Shown piece after piece: positions 1 through 8,642 of a stretch of DNA of 34,564 bases. The stretch is from Desulfobacteraceae bacterium (GTDB taxonomy: Bacteria; Desulfobacterota; Desulfobacteria; Desulfobacterales; Desulfobacteraceae). A program made the position numbers and the translations under genes. Under the pieces are notes generated by a model. It worked only from the letters and a program-made list of their open reading frames with translations. It searched no databases and had not been told where the DNA came from. Within the stretch, counting starts at the first letter, position 1. Every line of letters starts with the position of its first letter. Location of the stretch: NCBI GenBank assembly GCA_003353855.1, contig PIVS01000008.1, positions 1-34,564 on the forward strand, in the 5' to 3' direction.

Positions 1-54
1 AGGGCAATATATTCAGGGCAATGGGCAATGTTGCATCTGACTACCTTTTAGAGA

Positions 55-843
55 TTGAAAATGATTGATACCCAGAATCAACCCGATTTCAGAAAAATAC
101 CCATCGATAAAGTTGGCATCAAAGGGCTTAAATACCCAGTAAAAGTCCTGGATAAAACCAGGGGGATCCAATCCACAGTGGCTGAGATTTGTATGTATGT
201 GGATCTGCCCCACCACTGCAAGGGTACTCACATGAGCCGCTTTGTGGAAATTTTGCATTCATCCAGAACCCAGGTTTCCCTGGAGTCTTTAACAACGATT
301 CTCGGGGATATGAAAAAGATTCTGGAGGCTGAATCCTCCCACATTGAAATCACATTTCCCTATTTTATTGAAAAAGAATCCCCCAGTATCGGTGCCAAGG
401 GGCTCATGGACTATACCTGTTCCATATTCGGCTCCTTGGATGCAAATAATAATACCGATATTGTATTAAAGGTGGCGGTCCCGGTCACATCGGTTTGCCC
501 CTGCTCAAAGGAAATCAGTGAGTATGGCGCCCATAACCAGCGGGGTGAGGTGCTGGTGAACACCCGGTTTAAAAAGCTCATCTGGATTGAAAATATTGTT
601 GATATCGTAGAAAACGCTGCCTCCTGTGAAATTTTTTCCGTACTCAAAAGAGAGGATGAAAAATTTGTCACCGAAAAGGCCTACAACAATCCAAAGTTTG
701 TTGAAGACATTGCAAGAGATGTGGCAAAGGCCCTGATGGCGGATGAAAATATTACCTGGTTTTCCGTGAGTGCGGAAAATTTTGAATCCATCCACAACCA
801 CAGTGCCTACGCCTATATTGAAGGCGGAACAACCCCGAAATAG
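55..843 (+). CDS. folE2: GTP cyclohydrolase FolE2 (GCYH-IB)
   Basis: 262-aa ORF; motifs typical of FolE2 (ISTVAEICMYVDLP-like N-terminus, 'GTHMSRFVEIL', 'VTSVCPCSKEISEYGAHNQRG', 'NHSAYAY'). True start may be ATG at 61. Confidence 0.93.
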   Translation: MKMIDTQNQPDFRKIPIDKVGIKGLKYPVKVLDKTRGIQSTVAEICMYVDLPHHCKGTHMSRFVEILHSSRTQVSLESLTTILGDMKKILEAESSHIEITFPYFIEKESPSIGAKGLMDYTCSIFGSLDANNNTDIVLKVAVPVTSVCPCSKEISEYGAHNQRGEVLVNTRFKKLIWIENIVDIVENAASCEIFSVLKREDEKFVTEKAYNNPKFVEDIARDVAKALMADENITWFSVSAENFESIHNHSAYAYIEGGTTPK

Positions 844-861
844 GCAGACAGACTACCTGCT

Positions 862-1137
862 CTAACGGATCAGTTCTGTAATGACCTCATAGATATCCCT
901 GCGGTGTCCAATGGCATAGATAATGACCGTTTTGTTCTGATCATCAATTTGATATATTGCACGGTAGCGTTTCATTTTCAAAGATCTGAAGTCGATCAAT
1001 TCATCCTGCAATGCTTTCCCCATGTGCGGGGTGTCGTATAGCGTTTTGAGTCTTGATTTGAGCTGTCTTTTGATATCAGGGTGCAGGCGGTTAAATATTC
1101 CTGCAGCAGTGGGTGTCAGTTTAACCTGATAAATCAA
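862..1137 (-). CDS. RelE/ParE-family toxin
   Basis: 91 aa; 'FNRLHPDIKRQLKSRLKTL...YRAIYQIDDQNKTVIIYAIGHRRDIYEV' is RelE-like; overlaps upstream antitoxin by 4 bp. Confidence 0.88.
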   Translation of the reverse strand: MIYQVKLTPTAAGIFNRLHPDIKRQLKSRLKTLYDTPHMGKALQDELIDFRSLKMKRYRAIYQIDDQNKTVIIYAIGHRRDIYEVITELIR

Positions 1138-1397
1138 AGAAAATCCTCCAGATCAACTAATTTCCTATTTTCCTTTAACTCATTTCCGGAGCGCCGTATC
1201 TGCTCCATCATATCTTTATCTCCCAGGATTGCCATGGTCTCACGCATTGTTTCGTACCGCTCCATGGACATGATGACAGCCGTTGGAATACCATTTTTTG
1301 TGATGGCTATGGTATCCTCACTGTCATTAATTGTTCGTATCACGTCCAGTAGCATGGTTTTAGCCTTTGTGACGGGGATGTAACTGTCAATCTGCAT
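1134..1397 (-). CDS. Phd/YefM-family antitoxin
   Basis: 87 aa; 'ITKNGIPTAVIMSMERYETMRET' is the Phd/YefM core; coupled to the RelE ORF. Confidence 0.87.
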   Translation of the reverse strand: MQIDSYIPVTKAKTMLLDVIRTINDSEDTIAITKNGIPTAVIMSMERYETMRETMAILGDKDMMEQIRRSGNELKENRKLVDLEDFL

Positions 1398-1427
1398 GGG
1401 TGCCTCTTTATAGTGTTAGATTATTAA

Positions 1428-1451
1428 GACCATTATAATGACCATTATAGT
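1428..1451. promoter_or_regulatory. Tandem 12-bp direct repeat upstream of the Phd/RelE pair (candidate operator)
   Basis: gaccattataat followed directly by gaccattatagt; AT-rich and just upstream of the minus-strand antitoxin start. Confidence 0.5.
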
Positions 1452-1472
1452 ATTTCTCAAGACATTTATGTT

Positions 1473-1496
1473 AATGTGTTTTACAATGTGTTTTAT
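1473..1496. promoter_or_regulatory. Tandem 12-bp direct repeat upstream of the MazE/MazF-like pair (candidate operator)
   Basis: aatgtgttttac followed directly by aatgtgttttat, in the intergenic region before the plus-strand antitoxin at 1538. Confidence 0.45.
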
Positions 1497-1537
1497 TATG
1501 CGTATTATATTGAGCATAGAAACTTAAGGAGGATAAT

Positions 1538-1786
1538 ATGAGCACTGAAATGGTCCGATTAAACATTACGCTTCCTTCATCCATAACTGAAGAACTGAAT
1601 CAATTTGCAGCCCCACGCAAAAGAAGCCAGTTTATTGCTGAAGCTATAAAGCTGCGGATTAGACAGCTGAAAGAAAAAAAGATTGAGGCATCCCTTGAGG
1701 AAGGGTATCTGGCAACAAAAAATGAAGGATTGGAAATAACAAAAGAATTTGAAGCCATCGATATCGAGGGTTGGGATGAATATTAA
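1538..1786 (+). CDS. Ribbon-helix-helix antitoxin (MazE/CopG-like)
   Basis: 82 aa; 'MVRLNITLPSSITEELNQFAAPRKRSQFIAEAIKLRI' RHH pattern; Shine-Dalgarno-like aaggagg upstream; overlaps MazF-type ORF. Confidence 0.82.
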   Translation: MSTEMVRLNITLPSSITEELNQFAAPRKRSQFIAEAIKLRIRQLKEKKIEASLEEGYLATKNEGLEITKEFEAIDIEGWDEY

Positions 1787-2126
1787 ACGGGGAGAAATAT
1801 TTCTGGCAGCACTTGATCCCGTGATAGGCAACGAAATAGAAAAAACCAGGCCTGTGATTGTTGTATCCAATGATGTAGGCAATAAATATTCAGGAACCGT
1901 GACTATAATACCGGTTACATCAAAAGACCTGTCAAAAATATATCCTTTTGAAATTTATCTTCCAAAGGAAACCAGCAAGTTGAAAAAAAACTCTAAAGGG
2001 AAAGCTGACCAGATTCGGACTTTGGATAAAGTAAGATTGATAAAACCGATTGGACGACTGAATAGTGAACTGGTGAATAATGTCGATACCGCGATTAAAA
2101 TTCATTTGAATTTAGACTGTGAATGA
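1749..2126 (+). CDS. MazF/PemK-family endoribonuclease toxin
   Basis: 'MNIKRGEIFLAALDPVIGNEIEKTRPVIVVSNDVGNKYSGTVTIIPVTS...GKADQIRTLDKVRL' is MazF-like. Likely start is the internal ATG near 1779, so the annotated N-terminus may be too long. Confidence 0.9.
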   Translation: MKPSISRVGMNIKRGEIFLAALDPVIGNEIEKTRPVIVVSNDVGNKYSGTVTIIPVTSKDLSKIYPFEIYLPKETSKLKKNSKGKADQIRTLDKVRLIKPIGRLNSELVNNVDTAIKIHLNLDCE

Positions 2127-2159
2127 TATCCCCAGAAAGTTCAGAATAAAACCACAAAC

Positions 2160-2243
2160 AACACCCTGTTGAGTCGGTTCCCTCAGATCGAATGGAAAAA
2201 AGCCAAAGGCATGAGAGATATCATAAGCCACCTTCCTGCATAG
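2160..2243 (+). pseudogene. C-terminal relic of a HepT-like (HEPN, DUF86) toxin
   Basis: Frame without an ATG reads NTLLSRFPQIEWKKAKGMRDIISHLPA*; 'FPxIxWKxxxGMRDxIxH' is the HepT C-terminal signature. Confidence 0.65.
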
Positions 2244-2305
2244 ATATGCCCGGGGAAAATTAAAACGCCTGAGTCAGAATTATAGATATTTATATTTGGA
2301 TATAT

Positions 2306-2497
2306 ATGACAGATATTCTGAATAAAGTTAAGTTTGTCAAAGAAGCAGCAAATGAACTACGAGAATCTGTTGGCTGGTATGAGCTGAGCGCTGAAGGCCT
2401 CGGTCTAAGGTTCATGGATGAAATAGACAGCACTATTGAAAGAATAACGCTTAATCCTGCTCTATATCAAAAAATAACCGCTAAAAAAAGAATCTGA
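2306..2497 (+). pseudogene. Truncated RelE/ParE-family toxin
   Basis: 63 aa 'VKFVKEAANELRESVGWYELSAEGLGLRFMDEIDSTIERITLNPALYQKI' matches the ParE N-terminal half; stops before the usual C-terminal strand. Confidence 0.65.
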
Positions 2498-2581
2498 TCT
2501 TTTCTGCAGAGCTCAAACAACTCCTTTAAACGGGTGGAAAGATCTGTAGCTGTTTCTATTGGTGTTTTTAAAGTGTATTTC

Positions 2582-2614
2582 GATCATCATGATCAAGAAT
2601 TCGCAAAAGCTTGA
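2582..2614. repeat. 33-bp direct repeat, copy 1
   Basis: gatcatcatgatcaagaattcgcaaaagcttga; 30 of 33 bases match 3336-3368. Confidence 0.8.
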
Positions 2615-2696
2615 TATAATCCTTCCTTCTCCTTTATTGACAGATAACGGCCCAAATGGTATTTATATATTATCATATCAAGGAGGTATATAAAAT

Positions 2697-2951
2697 ATGC
2701 ATACTCAAAAGGTTGCTATTACTATTCCAAAAGAATTAGTAGCGATGATCGATGACATCAGTAAGAAAAGGGGCCTGTCCAGAAGCAAATTTATATCTAT
2801 TGTGCTCAGAGAAAAACTCATGTCGGAAAGAAATAGGTTTATAAAGGATGCTTACGACAATGCTTTTTCAGATGAATCAATAAGAAAAGAACAACATAAT
2901 TGCGTAAAATGGTTTGATGGATTGGGATCTGACGAGGGACAAGAATGGTAA
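2697..2951 (+). CDS. Ribbon-helix-helix antitoxin (second MazE-like)
   Basis: 84 aa; 'KVAITIPKELVAMIDDISKKRGLSRSKFISIVLREKL' RHH motif; overlaps the following toxin. Confidence 0.82.
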   Translation: MHTQKVAITIPKELVAMIDDISKKRGLSRSKFISIVLREKLMSERNRFIKDAYDNAFSDESIRKEQHNCVKWFDGLGSDEGQEW

Positions 2952-3289
2952 TCAGGAAGGGGTCTGTTTATTGGGTGGATTTTTCATCCTCCAAAGGTTC
3001 TGAACCGATGGGCAGACGTCCTGGACTTGTAGTTCAAAATGATCTGTTGAATGACAGCAAATTGAACACGGTTATTGTGGTGGCAATTACGTCAACTTTG
3101 AAATTTGGTGAACTGCCAGGCAATGTGACTCTACGGAAAGGAGAAGCAAATCTTTCCAAAAGATCAGTGGTTAATATGACACAGATAAAAACTGTGGATA
3201 AATTCAGCCTTAAAGAAATGATCGGCAGCCTGACCAAAGACAGAATTGCGGAAGTTTACAAAGGTATGAAGCTTGTTATGGACATCTGA
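2945..3289 (+). CDS. MazF/PemK-family toxin (second)
   Basis: 114 aa; 'VIRKGSVYWVDFSSSKGSEPMGRRPGLVVQNDLLNDSKLNTVIVVAITS...NMTQIKTVDKFSL' is MazF-like. Confidence 0.92.
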   Translation: MVIRKGSVYWVDFSSSKGSEPMGRRPGLVVQNDLLNDSKLNTVIVVAITSTLKFGELPGNVTLRKGEANLSKRSVVNMTQIKTVDKFSLKEMIGSLTKDRIAEVYKGMKLVMDI

Positions 3290-3335
3290 GCTATGAATTT
3301 TAACCCATCCTGCCCTTATCTGGGTGATTTATAGA

Positions 3336-3368
3336 GATCATCATGATCAAGAATGTGTAAAAGCTTGA
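3336..3368. repeat. 33-bp direct repeat, copy 2
   Basis: gatcatcatgatcaagaatgtgtaaaagcttga; 754 bp downstream of copy 1. Confidence 0.8.
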
Positions 3369-3369
3369 G

Positions 3370-3564
3370 TTGGGACGACCAGTCAGGAGCACCGCTTGCC
3401 AAGAAAGCCATTGGTTCAAACGAACCGGAGTTAAACGACTCCGGGTTCAAGGGTTTGGTTTAGAAATCATTTCAAAAGAAGATATAGATGATTTAAAATT
3501 ATTAAAAGCCACAAGAAAAGAGGAATCTATTCCCTTTAATGAGTATCTGGAAAATGAAAATTAA
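3370..3564 (+). pseudogene. Possible antitoxin C-terminal remnant
   Basis: Second half 'ISKEDIDDLKLLKATRKEESIPFNEYLENEN' resembles small antitoxin tails; the first half looks non-coding. Confidence 0.35.
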
Positions 3565-3588
3565 TATTCGCAAAAGTGCCGGTAGAAG

Positions 3589-4776
3589 TCAGTTGTCTTT
3601 TGTAATCATGTTGACCCGACGGAGCAAGTCCCGGTGAATGGAGTCATACCTTTTGTTTTTTTTATTGATCATGATCACAAAGGGGTATAATCTTTTGTCA
3701 TTTCCCCGGATAAAGCCGGCCCGGCATCTGACATCGGACAGGGTGCCGGTTTTATAATATTCCTCTCCCTTGATCTCCAAAAGGCCATGAAACGGCATAA
3801 ACTCCATTAGAATCTTGAGCATCTGGTTGGGAGAGATCCTGTTCTTCCTTGAAATGCCTGATCCCTCTGCAAGGGTTAATTGTGTCAGCCCTAATTTTTT
3901 CCGGCTAAATACTTCAAGAACGTTAACACCCTTTTCAAGAGTGGCAGGGGCGCCTTCTTTGTCTGCTCCCATGGCCAAAATCAGCTGGTTTGCCATGAAA
4001 TTATTGGAATATTTCAAAAGTTTTTGAATGATCTCTTCAAGTGTGAAAGGAGACTCAAAGGTAAACTGTCCCTTTGCTGGATCAAAAGACCCCTGGCTAA
4101 TTATGCCTGTGACAGGCACTCCCTTTTTTGTAAGGAAAAATTTGATCAGCAACCCAGGATAATCCCGACGCTGTTTTGGGGAAAGTAAAATTCTGCCCTG
4201 TTTTTGTCCCGAGGCTTTAACCTCCCCAAGAAAAGAAGGGAGAAGGGGAGTCTGGGGTTCTGCACTTACATATCCTCTTTGGATGGGGCTCCATTTAAAT
4301 GACAGTGTATTGAAGTTTGCGCACAGGGCCCCGCTTGTGGCGTCATAGGGGTTTAAGGAATTTCCTGTCCCCGGGATCTGGATATCTTGATGGAAAAAGG
4401 AGTGGTCCAGGATAATGTTATTTATGGTTCTCGCCTTTGTTTTTGCTAAAATTTGTCCGCATAGCTCCTGGATCACTTCGGAAATAAACAAGGGATCTCC
4501 AAATCCTTTGATATAAAGATTTTTAGAGATTTTGTCATAGGCATAAAGGGTCTTAAACCTATGATCCATCCCAAAATAATCTACAGCAGCAAGGCTGGTA
4601 AGTATTTTCAGGATGGAAGCCGGGGTGAATGGTCTGTCTTTGTTCCGGGAATATAAAATTTTTCCCTGGTCATCGGCCAGTATAACCCCAGTATCTTTGT
4701 CCATGGCCATTGCCGGCGGGGCAATGAAAATCAATATAATGCACAGCAAAGTAAATTTGAAAATTTTCTTATTCAT
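3589..4776 (-). CDS. D-alanyl-D-alanine carboxypeptidase/endopeptidase, S13 (PBP4/DacB) family
   Basis: Signal peptide; 'PASILKILTSLAA' (SxxK), 'SNNFMANQL' (SxN), 'YKTGTL' (KTG). Confidence 0.9.
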   Translation of the reverse strand: MNKKIFKFTLLCIILIFIAPPAMAMDKDTGVILADDQGKILYSRNKDRPFTPASILKILTSLAAVDYFGMDHRFKTLYAYDKISKNLYIKGFGDPLFISEVIQELCGQILAKTKARTINNIILDHSFFHQDIQIPGTGNSLNPYDATSGALCANFNTLSFKWSPIQRGYVSAEPQTPLLPSFLGEVKASGQKQGRILLSPKQRRDYPGLLIKFFLTKKGVPVTGIISQGSFDPAKGQFTFESPFTLEEIIQKLLKYSNNFMANQLILAMGADKEGAPATLEKGVNVLEVFSRKKLGLTQLTLAEGSGISRKNRISPNQMLKILMEFMPFHGLLEIKGEEYYKTGTLSDVRCRAGFIRGNDKRLYPFVIMINKKNKRYDSIHRDLLRRVNMITKDN

Positions 4777-4796
4777 CTGGTTTTATTCAATTGGTT

Positions 4797-6230
4797 CTAT
4801 TCAGGGCTGTTGTAAAATGCCTTGTATCCTTTATAGGTCATGTAGACATCTGTTTTGCCGGCAACTTCAAAGGGAGAGTGCATGGATAAAATGGCAGGTC
4901 CGCAATCAAGGACATCCATGCCGAACTGAGCCAAAAATTTTGCCACGGTTCCGCCGCCGCCCTCATCGATTTTTCCAAGTTCACCGGTCTGCCAGGCAAT
5001 CTCATTCTTGTTGAACAGGGTTCTGATATGGCCCACAAATTCGGCGCTGGCATCATTGGACCCTGATTTTCCTCCAACCCCGGTAAATTTTGTCAGGCAG
5101 ATACCAAATCCCAGCTTTGGGGCATTTAATTTTTCATGAACCTCTTTAAAATCAGGATCCATGGCAGCATTTACATCTGCTGACAGGCACTGGGAGTTGA
5201 TCAAGGTTTTTCTCAGGGTCCTATTGTCCGTTGGCTCCTTGTTCAAAAACAGCAGGTCTGAGATAAAATCTTCCAAAAAACTGGACTTTGCCCCTCCGCT
5301 GCCTTCGCTGCCGATCTCTTCCTTGTCAAAAAAAAGGGCAATGGCTGTTTTTTCGGGGGATGGAGTATCAAACAAAGCTTCCAAACTTGTGAAAGCGCAA
5401 ATCCTGTCATCCTGGCCATAGGCTCCGACCATGGAGCGGTCAAAGCCAATATCCCGTGCGCTGCCGGCCGGAACAGCTTCTATTTCCGCGCTTATAAAAT
5501 CCTCTTCAATAATATTGTATTTATCATTGAGCAATTGCAAAATTCCAAGTTTAAAACGCTCCTTGACACTTTCACTGCCCAGGGGGAGGCTGCCGGCAAT
5601 CAGGTTCAGTTTTTCCCCGACAAAGACATCTGAAATCTTTTTATCTCCCTGGAGCTTGCCTGCCAGGTGGGGCAGAAGGTCTGTCACAGTGAAAACAGGA
5701 TCGTCAATAGCTTCGCCAATGGTGATATCAATTTTTTCTCCATTGGCTTTGATGATACTTCCATGGAGGGCCAGGGGAATAGACAGCCAGTGATATTTTC
5801 GAATGCCCCCGTAATAATGGGTTTTCATCAGCCCCATACTTAAATCTTCATAAATCGGGTTTTGTTTTAAATCCAACCTAGGTGAATCAATATGGGATGC
5901 AATAATTCGGGTCCCAAAAGAAATTTTTTCCTGGCCCAACACGGCCATGGCAATGGTTTTGTCCTTGAAAAGACGGAACACCTTTTGGGGGGGGGATTTT
6001 TTGGTTTTTTGAGCCAGGAGCCCATCAATATCGACAAATCCTCTTTCCGCTGCCAGGGCCACAATTTTGTCTGCCGCCTCTCTTTCTGTCTTGGCTGCGT
6101 TTAAAAAATCCTTGTACTCATCCCCAAGGGTAAAAACAGCTTCTCTCTCCTGTTTACCTAACCTATCATAGGCAAGTGAGGTCTTTTTAAATAATTTCTT
6201 TTTTTGTTTTTCAGCTTCAGTTTTATTCAT
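4797..6230 (-). CDS. M18-family aminopeptidase
   Basis: 477 aa; 'RIIASHIDSPRLDLKQNP', 'FFDKEEIGSEGSGGAKSSF', 'DVNAAMDPDF' typical of M18 metallopeptidases. Confidence 0.93.
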   Translation of the reverse strand: MNKTEAEKQKKKLFKKTSLAYDRLGKQEREAVFTLGDEYKDFLNAAKTEREAADKIVALAAERGFVDIDGLLAQKTKKSPPQKVFRLFKDKTIAMAVLGQEKISFGTRIIASHIDSPRLDLKQNPIYEDLSMGLMKTHYYGGIRKYHWLSIPLALHGSIIKANGEKIDITIGEAIDDPVFTVTDLLPHLAGKLQGDKKISDVFVGEKLNLIAGSLPLGSESVKERFKLGILQLLNDKYNIIEEDFISAEIEAVPAGSARDIGFDRSMVGAYGQDDRICAFTSLEALFDTPSPEKTAIALFFDKEEIGSEGSGGAKSSFLEDFISDLLFLNKEPTDNRTLRKTLINSQCLSADVNAAMDPDFKEVHEKLNAPKLGFGICLTKFTGVGGKSGSNDASAEFVGHIRTLFNKNEIAWQTGELGKIDEGGGGTVAKFLAQFGMDVLDCGPAILSMHSPFEVAGKTDVYMTYKGYKAFYNSPE

Positions 6231-6290
6231 GGTTTTTGGTCCTTATCTCATCAATATTATGACGGTTGCCGTCAAAAAGAACAATGGTTT

Positions 6291-6836
6291 TTATTTGAAT
6301 AATAGTAAAAAGTCATGGAAAAGTGCTTTTATTTTGTATTTCATCTTAAGGGTTTCCCATTGATCCGGGAATGCAATGGGGGCAAATTGGATCCGGGCGG
6401 TATATCCATAACCGCCCAGGTCATCATCATATGCCAAGACAGAAAGCGCAATCGGTGTGACAATCATCCCCTCGTAACTGATTATAGTCTCATGATTATG
6501 GGTTTTAACAGATTTTAATCCTTTTTGTTCCAGGACGTGTTTTAGGGCATTTTCCTTTGCATGGGTGTCAATGGTCTGTTTGGATTCCCCGGGATCGGCA
6601 GATATGATATTTGAAACCTGCGAAGGTGAAAATTTTTCCGCCCTGAAATCATTATTTGCCGGGACCATGGTTAATCGTGCATCTGTTATCTTGTTATTGC
6701 CGGACTTAATATCATACCGGATATAATAACGGTCAATCCCTTCCGATGCCCTTGCAGGCGAATGGATACCAAACGTTGAATACAAGAGGATCAACATGGC
6801 TAAAAAAAGTATCTGATTTTTGAAAAAGAAAGGCAT
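6291..6836 (-). CDS. Hypothetical secreted protein
   Basis: 181-aa ORF with N-terminal signal-like hydrophobic segment; no family recognised. Confidence 0.6.
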   Translation of the reverse strand: MPFFFKNQILFLAMLILLYSTFGIHSPARASEGIDRYYIRYDIKSGNNKITDARLTMVPANNDFRAEKFSPSQVSNIISADPGESKQTIDTHAKENALKHVLEQKGLKSVKTHNHETIISYEGMIVTPIALSVLAYDDDLGGYGYTARIQFAPIAFPDQWETLKMKYKIKALFHDFLLLFK

Positions 6837-7025
6837 GAATTTTGTATGTCTGTCTTTATAATTGTTTGTGTGTTTTGTAATGGTGTTTTTATAACCCCAT
6901 AATTAAAGTTAACAGCAGTTCCAGTCGATTCCTCTTTTATCATGAAGTTTTGTCTGGAATCAATGTTAAAAGGGGAGTGTCGGTTCTATTACCCCTGTTA
7001 ATTAAGAAAAATTAGGAAGGGAAAA

Positions 7026-7553
7026 ATGAAAAAATTTGTTTTGTTGTTAGCAGCTCTTTTGGCTTTGTCTTTTTTCGGGTGTTCAACCTACCAGTCCACG
7101 GCCAGCTCCCCTGGCGGCGTCATTGGTTCTCCCGGGGGCAATGTGGATAACCACAAAGTTGTTTCTTTCTATGTTATCGGCAAAGGGCTTGAACCTGAAA
7201 ATGCCCTTACCAAGGGGGAGGCCGTTTTAATGGCTGAGCGGGCAGCCGTGGCAGACGGTTACCGGCAACTTGTGGAAAAAGTCCGTGGCGTCTATGTGGA
7301 TGCGTTCATGAAGGCCGGCAGGGGGACTATAAATCATGATGTGATTCAGGTTCACACCCAATCCTGGCTCAGGGGAACAGAACTAATGGAGATCACCCAG
7401 GGGGAATATGGAATTACAAATGCCAGACTCCGGCTGAGAATTAATTTTTCTAAAGATGGAATGGTCTGGTGGCCGGTGGGTCTAGGACAAGACGTTAAGC
7501 CGGTAGTGACCTCAAGCAGTTCTGTTACATCCAGTGGTGGCGGACCATCCTAG
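7026..7553 (+). CDS. LPP20-like lipoprotein
   Basis: 'MKKFVLLLAALLALSFFGCSTYQS' lipobox; 'KGEAVLMAERAAVADGYRQLVEKVRGVYVD' typical of LPP20-type lipoproteins; aggaaggg RBS upstream. Confidence 0.75.
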   Translation: MKKFVLLLAALLALSFFGCSTYQSTASSPGGVIGSPGGNVDNHKVVSFYVIGKGLEPENALTKGEAVLMAERAAVADGYRQLVEKVRGVYVDAFMKAGRGTINHDVIQVHTQSWLRGTELMEITQGEYGITNARLRLRINFSKDGMVWWPVGLGQDVKPVVTSSSSVTSSGGGPS

Positions 7554-7635
7554 GAAGGTTATAATATCAAACTTAAGATAGCGGTTAAATGGGGCCTATT
7601 TACAATGGTCCGGCAAATTTGTTCTGGAGGTTATT

Positions 7636-8592
7636 ATGGGAAGGTTGCGGTTTAATATCAGGTCCTGGGTCTTTGTTGTGTTTCCGGCAGTGTCGGTTTT
7701 TATGATTATTTTTTTCTCCCAGTCTGTTGCCGCCGGGTATTATGAAGAAAAATTAATACACACAGATGCCTATTCCACCATGGAATTAAAATCTATTCTT
7801 GAAGATTACCAGATCAAGGCCAGTGTTTTGGATGCTCAGATAGCAGAAATCAAAAAAGACATTGACTGGCTGATCCTGAAGATTAATCGCATCCAGGATG
7901 CCGGGAAAAAAGCACCCCACGGCTTAAAAGAGTCTGTCTCAGTTAAAGAACAAAAAGTCATAACACTGCTCAAAGAAAAAAGCAGATTAGAAAAAGTCTT
8001 GTCTCATTATAAAAAAGAGTTTGATCTGAGAAAAAAAATAGAATCCGACAAGATTCTGGCAGCTAAAACCCCTAAGCAAAAAGGGGCGTCAGAAACAATA
8101 ACCACCAAAAAGATTTCTCCTGAAGCTTCAAAATCAATTATTGACCCATCAAACACCATTAAAAAGTCTCAAATTGAAGCAGCCGTTAAAAAAGCAGGCC
8201 TTGGGGACTGGGTGGAAGTAAACGGGGATGATACCTGTCTTCGGATCGAAACCACTCTTCCTATTCTTTTTTCCTCGGGAAGCGCAAAGGTATCCAAAGA
8301 GTACCAGTCCTTTTTTAAGAAGCTTGCTTCCTTTTTAAAACCCTATGATGTCAAGGTTCTGGTAAACGGTTATGCAGACACACTTCCCATCCACACCAAA
8401 CAATATCCCTCCAATTTTGAACTGGGGGCCACAAGGGCTGCCAATATCATCCATACACTGGTGAAACACGGTCTTAAACCCTCAATTTTTAAAATTGAAA
8501 CCACGGGGGAATACAGGTTTGCCGCCAAAGAACCCTCAAAACAAAAATCCTTCCAAAGAAGAGCCCAGGTCACGGTGATTTTCACTGGATAA
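7636..8592 (+). CDS. OmpA/MotB-like C-terminal domain protein with coiled-coil N-terminus
   Basis: N-terminal TM segment, Lys/Glu-rich helix, then 'LPILFSSGSAKVSKEYQSFFKKLASFL...VNGYADTLPI...GATRAANIIHTLVKHGL...RRAQVTVIF'. Confidence 0.85.
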   Translation: MGRLRFNIRSWVFVVFPAVSVFMIIFFSQSVAAGYYEEKLIHTDAYSTMELKSILEDYQIKASVLDAQIAEIKKDIDWLILKINRIQDAGKKAPHGLKESVSVKEQKVITLLKEKSRLEKVLSHYKKEFDLRKKIESDKILAAKTPKQKGASETITTKKISPEASKSIIDPSNTIKKSQIEAAVKKAGLGDWVEVNGDDTCLRIETTLPILFSSGSAKVSKEYQSFFKKLASFLKPYDVKVLVNGYADTLPIHTKQYPSNFELGATRAANIIHTLVKHGLKPSIFKIETTGEYRFAAKEPSKQKSFQRRAQVTVIFTG

Positions 8593-8642
8593 GTAGACCT
8601 GACAATGAACACTGGGGAGGCATCTCAGTCGTTAATATTTTC

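Noticed and set aside
4613-5793. Several plus- and minus-strand ORFs of 60-130 aa overlapping the S13 and M18 genes
   Set aside because: Low-complexity or basic antisense translations overlapping well-supported genes.
6261-6273. gacggttgccgtc hairpin between the secreted protein and M18 gene
   Set aside because: Only a 5-bp stem with a 3-nt loop and no T-run on the relevant strand; too weak for a terminator call.
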